Part shown: in pieces, positions 57,013 through 64,000 of the stretch
Numbering within the stretch: position 1 is the stretch's first letter
How the letters are laid out: every line of letters starts with the position of its first letter
Notes under the pieces: model-generated
Databases searched by the model: none
What the model was told of the DNA's origin: nothing
Seen by the model: the letters and a program-made list of their open reading frames with translations, nothing else
DNA from: Blasia pusilla
Lineage: Eukaryota > Marchantiophyta > Marchantiopsida > Blasiales
DNA length: 64,000 nucleotides
Assembly: GCA_050084515.1 (NCBI GenBank)
Contig: CM114273.1
Location: 32,426,001-32,490,000, forward strand
Reading direction: 5' to 3'
Position numbers and translations under genes: made by a program

Positions 57013-58766
57013 CTAATTTACAGATGTTTCAACAGGTTCTTCTTCTACATTCAAGGAGATATATCTATCTAGATTAGCAAATAAGTACCTAAAATCAGCA
57101 GAATTCGTCCACAAAACCACAGACTCACAAAACATATCCTCATAATGAAAGGAAGGTCCTTCTAAGGAAATCCTCAAAGTAGAATCTAAGTACTTTGTGA
57201 TCCAATCCCGAGACATATGTATACTATGAAATTTGTCTCCCCTTATCTCAAATTGTAAAGGTCGAAGATAACCATTAGGTGGCCCAAAATCAGGAAGAAT
57301 ATGGCAATATGTATCTTTAGCAAAGATGGAAGCATTGAGGCCATGAGTATCCATCACAAAATTCATGGTAATCCTAGCTATCTCTGAATTCAAAATGCTC
57401 CCTATAGTGCTAACATCCACAAACTTGTATTGAAATATCTTACTTAGATTTGCAAGCTGGAAAGAATATCAACCAGAAAATACAATTGATAAATCATTTG
57501 GAATGATCTCAACTTGTTAAGTAAATTTGCAGCATTCCCATCATCCTTTGAAGGGGAAGTATCTCTGAAGTACGTCAATACCGATTCTAAAGAATCACAC
57601 AATGTGGAAACAACTAGCCAACGGGATAATCGTCGAATCTTATGGTATCTCTTCATGACTCATTGGGATTCATTAAGCTTATCTTGCAAAGACGCTATAA
57701 TTGTTTTCCTCTTGGAGGATCTTCTAAAGTAAAGAGCTACATCATTAAGAATCGAGTCCACTTTAGAGGAGATGGACTTACTATCATAAGCTTTCGCAAT
57801 TGACAAAGTAGCCAGATTTGTCCTATGTTATATACCCCACACAATGAACTGAAAGAATATAGGGATTTATCTTCTGCCTCATTTGGAAGGCTACCCTTGT
57901 CTAGCTACCTACCATTGTTGAGGCACCATCCAAGCCAAATGCTACCATTTTGGAAAATTCCAAACCTCCATTTTTTGTTTAGTTGCAACAAAGTTTTAGT
58001 GGTAGCATTCAAACATTTTGATTCACAACGAAGTAATCCTAGGAAACAAAATTCTACCTAATCCTCTTCAATGAAAGTGGCAAACACGACCAAATGCCCT
58101 ATTACACATATGTCAGTTGACTCATCGATCATAATTCCAAAGAAAGGAGAGGCTTGAACTCTAGGAAAAGTCTTTGTGAGCAAAACTAGGCTGAGGAAGT
58201 AAGACACTTCACTACAACTCTTTTCAGCTTGGCATAGGTCTTTGGTAATATGAGCATTTATAGAAAGCAGCAACTTACAGAGATTGAGAAATTTCAAAAT
58301 TGGCATAGCCTCCTTCATAAAGAAATACGCGCGCTTAAACAATGTTTGAAGGGCAACTTCTCAAGTTCAGTTGGTTGTGGCAATGACTTTGGCCATCGAT
58401 TTCTTGCGCAACCCATGCGAGCTTGATGTGCTTGTTGGACTTGGCATGATCACTGAAGACTAAAACCTTGCAATTAATTGCTCCATCTCTGGCAAAGACA
58501 CTCTTTCCCTTCCCCTTTCTACATACTTTACAAAAACTTCTACCACGGTTTGCATCAAAATCAATCCAATCATACATTGAGTACCATACATCCTTCCATG
58601 CTAGAAAAACTTTCTTAGATAAAGCCGCATTGCTTTTTGATGGAGGTTGCTTGTCTCTTTCATCAGATAAGCCAAACAATGCTAGAATGTCAAGTCCATC
58701 TTTTGTGCGTTCCTTACGAGGTTCCTAACCTAGGAACGCAGTCATGATCTTTTATCTCTTGGCCAT
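57013..58766 (-). pseudogene. hAT-type transposase with TTF/BED-like finger, copy 1
   Basis: Minus strand. Start MAKR-stop-K, then DILALFGLSDERD, VFLAWKDVWYSMYDWIDFD, a TTF-type finger (FCKVCRKGKG...FSDHAKSNKH), the segment FGIMIDESTDICVIGHLVVF (catalytic Asp region), FGLDGASTMVG (second Asp region), PYILSVHCVG, and RLSRWLVVSTLCDSLESVLTYF down to the terminus at 57013. This is the layout of hAT-derived ZNF862-like proteins. Stops and shifts interrupt it at several points, and no clear hAT dimerisation motif is left. A related copy starts at 63827 on the other strand. Confidence 0.82.
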
Positions 58767-59960
58767 ATGAGCTAGCTTGTGAGCAACTACAAACCAATGT
58801 GTAACCTAATCTAGACTAAAATCAGTAAACCTCTACTTCCTAAACCCCAACTAAACCCAACAGTAAGGGAAAGTAAATGGAGAAAAGGTATCAATCTTAG
58901 ATGAAAAGATTCGGCTAGCTAGATGACAACAATAGGTAAGGGTGAAAAAGGGAAGAAGGGCAGCTCTAGTAGGAAGCTCGAGGAGTCAAGTTTGTAGCCC
59001 GTCAGGGTCAAGTTGCACAATCATAATATCTAGCCCAAAAATCATTTTATACAAGGCATAAATCCCCTCTTTGATGATTAAAATTGATTGGAAAAAAGCA
59101 AGTGCGTAGCCGTGGCAGCAAAACAACCTTGTGGAAGGAACACAAACTGAACGCAAAGCAGGGGCCAAACAGAAAATCCCATAAGTGAGAAAAGAGAGCT
59201 CTAGATGCAACCTGGTAGAGCCTCTTCGGGAGATGTATAGGAGTTGCGGACCTAACGAAGCTATGGACTAAGCCCAACCGTGGAGGCAACGCAGCTATGC
59301 ATGTGGAAGCGCTGAAGTGAGGCAACAAAGTTTCCAGAGCTAGTAGCTACGCAAGTGAAAGCATAATACTCAAGTGGAATGGATTTACGCAAGTAGAAGC
59401 ATGAAAGATACGTAGCAAAGTCGCCCAAGTGAAAACGAAAATATGAGGATGCGGAGCTGAGCTGGTGAAAGCCTCAAAGCACGAAGATGGAAGCAAGTGA
59501 AACCATTGAAATGAAGTTATGGACAGAGCGGAGTTGAGCGGATTTTAAAAGCAAGAAAGTGCAGCGGGGAAACTGAGAGTGCGGCGCTTCGAAGCTGGGC
59601 AGAAATTGCAAACATGAAAGGCTAAGAGCACTGTTGGGAGAGTCAGGGAGACTCAAAAAGTGAAGTGTAGACTCTAGAGCTGACAGCTGGGTTGTGCAGT
59701 CCAAATCTTATTCATCCAATGCAAAAGCAAATCTGAATCTGAATCATCCAAATGCAAAAGGGAGAATGAGGCTTCAGGAGAGCAATGTTCGGACTCTGGA
59801 GCAACAGCTTTTTGTTGTGCGGAATCGCGGATCCGAGTCATTCAAAAGAAAAAGCAAGAATTAGGCTTGGAGAGCCTCTTGGTGGGGTCTCCAGCTAACA
59901 GGCGGGCCCATGGCTCAAGACGCGTTTGAGCCAAGAGGCGTTTGGAGACGCCAATGATAG
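58767..59960 (-). mobile_element. 5' leader of hAT copy 1
   Basis: Upstream (minus-strand) DNA shares TAGTCTAGAT and GGAGACCCCAC with the leader of copy 2. It contains GGCTCAA/TTGAGCC and GGCGT/ACGCC hairpins near 59.91-59.95 kb. Short frames on both strands are not recognised. The element end is not defined. Confidence 0.5.
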
Positions 59961-62560
59961 AGGCCCACTTAGTAGTAAACATAGTTCTCTAGGTTTTGCT
60001 GATATTGTCTCTATTGTGGGTGATTTTGGTGGTTAGAGGGGGAAGGCCCCCTTGTGTCTCTTCGGGGCCGGTTTTGGCCCTTGGGGTTTTTTGGCTCTCT
60101 ATGCCCCCTCATTTGTATCCTTGAGTTTCCCATCCCATTTTCTATTTAAGTTTTATATTTCTTTTGTCCCAACCCGTCGTCCGATCCCCATAGACGATGC
60201 ACATTATTGCCAAATTAGGGTAGTAATTAGGCATTTAGGGCACCATTTCAACTAAATAGCTAATCGACTAATGAATTTAGCCATCTCCCCCAAGGCGATC
60301 CAACCGTCCGTCATAGCAACCAATCATGTACGAGTGTCGGTTTCCTGACAGACGGGAAGTCACTCACCCATATTCCGCTCACGGAAAATACCATCCCAGC
60401 TTCAAAAACTGACAGTCCTGCTCGGACATGGACAATTACATGTTACTTCCAGCTGGAAACCAGTCCTATTCTGACATCGCTCATGTATGCATGTCAGCTA
60501 CCGAAATGCTCCTAGAGTAAAGAGTCTACTGGCAATTCTGCCAGCAAGCTGAAATGGTGGACAATCAATAAATAAAAATCTCCCTGAACATTAAAATTTA
60601 TCATTTTACTGGCTATCCGGGGTTTTAGGTTTCCCCATACCTATCTATCCAGTGACTCGCCTAATTCCAGACAGGTAGCTCTCGAGCTAACCCACTTTGG
60701 CGCTCGTAGGAAGCGTCTTCCCAAATACTTTGCATGTGAAGTATGGGTTTAAGAAAGGATGGTTAAAAGCTCCTGCACCCTTTGGCCGACCATGCAAATC
60801 GATTCCGGATAGCCGATAATATGACACCCCTATCGTACCCGGCGGCTGAATCTGGATTTGGGACTGGTGCTTATTCCACCAAGAACATTAATCTGGAACT
60901 GTCCTATCCGAACATACTTATTTTTGTTTGGGTAAATGGATGAGGAGGCCGAAACCAAAAGGCGAGTAGCAAGAGCATGCGCTCAGCCTAGTGGGGTGAT
61001 CGACGAGATTCTCTAATTGAGGTAAGCGAATCCTCAAGATGCATTTGTTTGGGAACTTCGAATACTACATTATTGACGATCGATCGGACATGATAAGTTT
61101 TGATCCTAGAGTTTCCAGGAGGTGTGAGGAACTTTGATCGGCTCCCGCATTGTGATTTACTCAAGTGACCGAGTTGTAGTACTAGCAAAGCTGCCGCAAT
61201 TCAACGTGTATGACGCTCCTGAATTTCTACTTGTGATACACCATTGAGCTCTTGAGAAATCCAAAGCATCGACCGATGGATGGATGTGCGAACAAGGTTA
61301 CGCAACAGTAGGTGATATTTCCTGCACGCGTTGATCCCGTTCTTCTTCGAGCGATTGGCAAGAGCAATGAAGTCAACGTCAGCAGGTTTAGAGAATCTAT
61401 TTCCGCGGAGAGTTTTCGATGAGATGCTACGATTCCATACCGTAACTAATTATCGCTTCTTCGGATCTCAAGTGCTGCAAAGAACTCTGCTACTTGAGAG
61501 GGGTTGAGGCGCGTTTGAGATCAGCCAAATCACTACGACCGCGATGCCTCCTCCCATGCCCTAGGTTCCAAAGCCCTTCTTTCTCCGTGCAGACAACGCA
61601 CGACTCCAGATTCTGGACTCGTGGCCAAGTTTGCATTGTTATTGTAAGGTAATTCCTACACCGGCTTGGATTGCATGATAAGCTCACGCTCCCTTCTATC
61701 ATGGTTCTTCTGACTCATGAGCCACTCCTCATCCGAGGAGTCCCACTCTTCCCTCATTTTAGGGATGCAATATAAATGAGATTGTCCCATTTTTCTTAAG
61801 TGTTCTTCTACCTTGCCTAATCCCAAGGTTGTCTCACCCTTACACTCACTACAAGGACATCTGGCCCTCTTACTTCATGATGTACCAGACCTAGCACATT
61901 CCCTTTGCCACAACTTGCAGTCATGAGCTTGGATTCTATGGGGACATGAGCAAAACTTGGTGGTACCATAGCCCCTACATCAAGTTAATAAGAACATGAG
62001 TAAATACTTGTAGGAGGAAAATGTTTAGGACAATGATTGTTCTCTGCAACCAAACTTTTCCACTTGCTACCTTAATTCCCCCTCGTTGCATACTCGGACA
62101 CAATCAGCCCGCGCAATGGAACCCGCGACTACATCTCGAGTATTCGAGCAAACGAGGATTGAATCCACACGCAAAGCCTTGCGAGTGGCTTCGTTTTCCG
62201 CCGTGATAAGAAGGAAAATGTTACCGAGGACAGGTTCAAGTTTCTTGAACCGATAGTGTTCCCATCAATGTTCAGAGAGATCCGAGGTTACGAGTAACCC
62301 AGGCCGGAAATTTTCAGACATTTCCGACGACTTGAAACGATTCCCAACAACAATTCCATGTGAAATTGAGTAGATACCGGAAACTGTCAGGAAAGCCAAC
62401 CAGGCACCGGAATTTGATTGTTTCCCGGCAAGAAGTCGTTGGAAAATGGCACCGTCCGGGTAAGGAAACCGGTTACTGGCTGGAGTGTTGTTACCGGCGG
62501 ACGGTTATTTGCCGCCTAGGGTGCCGACTACCAAAAAAGTACGAGTGACACTCAGGATTC
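59961..62560. other. Unassigned region
   Basis: 60.03-60.24 kb has an open stretch (GAGFGPWGFLALYAPSF) that may be a repeat tail. 60.3-62.5 kb is of mixed composition with small frames and small hairpins (GGTTCAAG/CTTGAACC at about 62233). No product could be assigned, and spliced exons of an unknown gene cannot be excluded. Confidence 0.3.
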
Positions 62561-62569
62561 GCTAAGGGG

Positions 62570-63826
62570 GAGACGGCTGGATCTAGACTATCTGCTCAAA
62601 TATGTGCCCTAAGCCCATTTAGGGCACACTAATTTGAGCCGTCCAATCTGAATCGGACGGTTGGAAGTATAGGTGGCATATCCCCCTGGAAGCCCGCAAT
62701 GGGGTGGAGACCCCACTACGGGCCCCTGGGGGCCTCATTTGCATATTGTGGACTCGTGGAGTCTCTGCTCCCGATGCTCCATCTCGCTGCTCCGGCTCGC
62801 TGCTCTCGCCGCTCGCATTTCTGCCCTTCAGATCGCCATTCGCCTTGCCGTTCGAGTGGCCGTCTCTCCCCAAGTTTCGCGTTGCTATTCTAGTGCTTCG
62901 TATCGCTGTTGTTGCTGCTGGATTCTGCCCTTCACAAACGTCATTCGCGTTTCTGCTCTAGTGCTCATCTCTCGCATCTCGTGTTGCTCCAGTGCTTGTC
63001 TCTCGCGTCCAGTTCTCCTGTTGCGAAATCTTGTGTAGCTCCGCTCCTGGCGCTCTGTCTCGCTGCTATTGTGCTGCCCAATCCGGCAAGCTTATTGCTC
63101 GCATTGCTGCTTGGTAGCCTTGGGTTGGTCGTTTTCGATGGGCTTGGTAGCGTTGCTGCTAGGGATCGGGGTGGGGGCCGCTCAATGTGTGGCAAGTCCG
63201 TGACTCTTGGAAAGGTTGTTGCCCTCCATTGTTCCCGGATTGTGTTCTCTCAAGCAACCGGGATGTATTTCTTATTTTTGTTTCCTTAGCAAGTCTGCAT
63301 GGGTTTGCTCTGCTGCTCCGCAGCTCGCCTACATTTACGAGGGCCTTTCCAAGCCGCGCAGCTGCCGCAACTTCTCTTGACTCTCAGAGACTCAAACTCT
63401 CTCTCGTTATTCGATCGATACGGGTGGGGATTTCCATCGTTGAGAACTGTGTAGACACGGCCGCGACTTCACCTTTTTTTTCCATCGTGCAATTCAAGGT
63501 TTATGCGGATTTGGGCCAGAGTTTCTCTTTGTTTGGTCAAGGGTTTCTCTGGATTTGGGCAAGGGTTTCTCTCGATTAGGGCCAGGGTTTATATTCATTT
63601 GGGCCAAGGATTATCTCGATTTGAGCCAGGGTGTCCTTCTCCTAGCTGTATCCCGCGGGCTCTTTATGAGCTCACTATTCACTTTACTCTCACTTTACTT
63701 TGCCCTTTACTTTGAAATCTTGAAGCTCATTGTAGCTCCTCTGTTCTAGCTTATTCCCGTGGGGTAGCCCTCCTTTCGTGCTTTCAGGTTGTAGTCTAGA
63801 TAGTTGCCCAATGCCTTGGAGTGCAC
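62570..63826 (+). mobile_element. 5' leader of hAT copy 2
   Basis: GC-rich, starting near the hairpin GTGCCCTAA/TTAGGGCAC (62607-62630) and TGGGGT/ACCCCA. It precedes the transposase start at 63827. Overlapping frames (62673-63038, 62909-63289, 63187-63579) are Ser/Ala/Leu-rich low-complexity products of CTCTCGC-like repeats and not convincing proteins. Confidence 0.45.
63505..63635 (+). repeat. Imperfect 23-bp tandem repeat, about 6 units
   Basis: Units of the form GATTTGGGCCAAGGGTTTCTCT repeat with variation, within the hAT copy 2 leader. Confidence 0.75.
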
Positions 63827-64000
63827 ATGGCCAAGAGACAAAAGACAATGACTTCCTTCCTAGGTAAGGAATGAATCAATGACGAGCCTGACATTATCGC
63901 ATTGTCTGGCTCATCTGATGATAGAGATGAGCCGCCTCCGTTAGGAAGCAGTGCGGATATACCTGGAAAAGTTCGTGTAGCATAGAAGGATGTATGGTAT
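63827..64000 (+). pseudogene. hAT-type transposase, copy 2 (5' end, cut by window)
   Basis: Reads MAKRQKTMTSFLGKE, then a TGA, then INDEPDIIALSGSSDDRDE, PPPLGSS and VRVA-stop-KDVWY at the window edge. It aligns with copy 1 at the same points (MAKR, ALFGLSDERD, LAWKDVWY). The finger and catalytic region should follow outside the window. It already has two stops, one of them TAG where Trp is expected. Confidence 0.75.

Noticed and set aside
1-64000. CRISPR array, bacterial operon or phage content
   Set aside because: No regularly spaced short repeats with unique spacers. Introns, LTRs and plant-type retroelements show that this is plant nuclear DNA.

Overview
The window is nuclear DNA of a land plant. 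It carries two intact intron-rich genes of plant-type families, in a matrix of AT-rich intergenic DNA packed with decayed and nested transposable elements. The style of the retroelements (Ty3/gypsy copies ending in a PHD finger, R2-like non-LTR elements ending in a restriction-endonuclease-like domain) suggests to me a seed-free plant (bryophyte, lycophyte or fern). The species cannot be fixed from the sequence alone.

Host genes. (1) An alpha/beta-hydrolase on the minus strand at 6679-8578, five exons, 333 aa, with a complete Ser-Asp-His triad. (2) A CbbY-like HAD-superfamily protein on the minus strand at 46855-51554, eleven exons, 372 aa, probably plastid-targeted. It reads through every exon without a break, but the HAD catalytic residues are replaced, so it is probably a pseudo-phosphatase. 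Both were rebuilt exon by exon from GT-AG junctions whose phases agree. A frameshifted F-box fragment (about 43.3 kb) and a gene-like but unassigned tract (1-2.2 kb) are the only other host-gene candidates.

Mobile DNA. Non-LTR elements of one family lie at 10.5-10.9, 12.45-15.46, 19.4-22.6, 26.9-28.04 plus 34.15-37.22, and 31.23-34.03 kb. Gypsy pieces lie at 28.04-31.23 (plus), 37.22-39.26 (minus) and 40.19-42.2 (minus), with related LTR or tail fragments at 10.95, 31.06, 39.26-40.06, 42.2 and 54.4 kb. A complete solo LTR with a 4-5 bp target duplication (32508-33554) interrupts one non-LTR copy. Two copies of a TTF-finger hAT transposase gene lie head to head at 57.0-58.77 (minus) and 63.83 to beyond the window end (plus). 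A 115-bp minisatellite fills 23.97-25.4 kb.

Three points connect these parts. First, a non-LTR element and a gypsy element are each split into complementary halves at an 8-bp shared word found in opposite orientation at 28038 and 37222, which implies a 9.2-kb inversion. Second, the window holds many perfect short-loop hairpins. One of them, inside a non-LTR copy, can be compared with an intact homologue and looks like a template-switch insertion. Third, the gypsy copies carry stops mostly where the sister copy or family has Gln or Arg, as expected from C-to-T decay at methylated sites. Large stretches (2.5-5.1, 9.6-10.4, 16.7-19.3, 22.6-23.4, 25.9-26.9, 52.4-54.4, 56-57 and 60-62.5 kb) show no recognisable gene.
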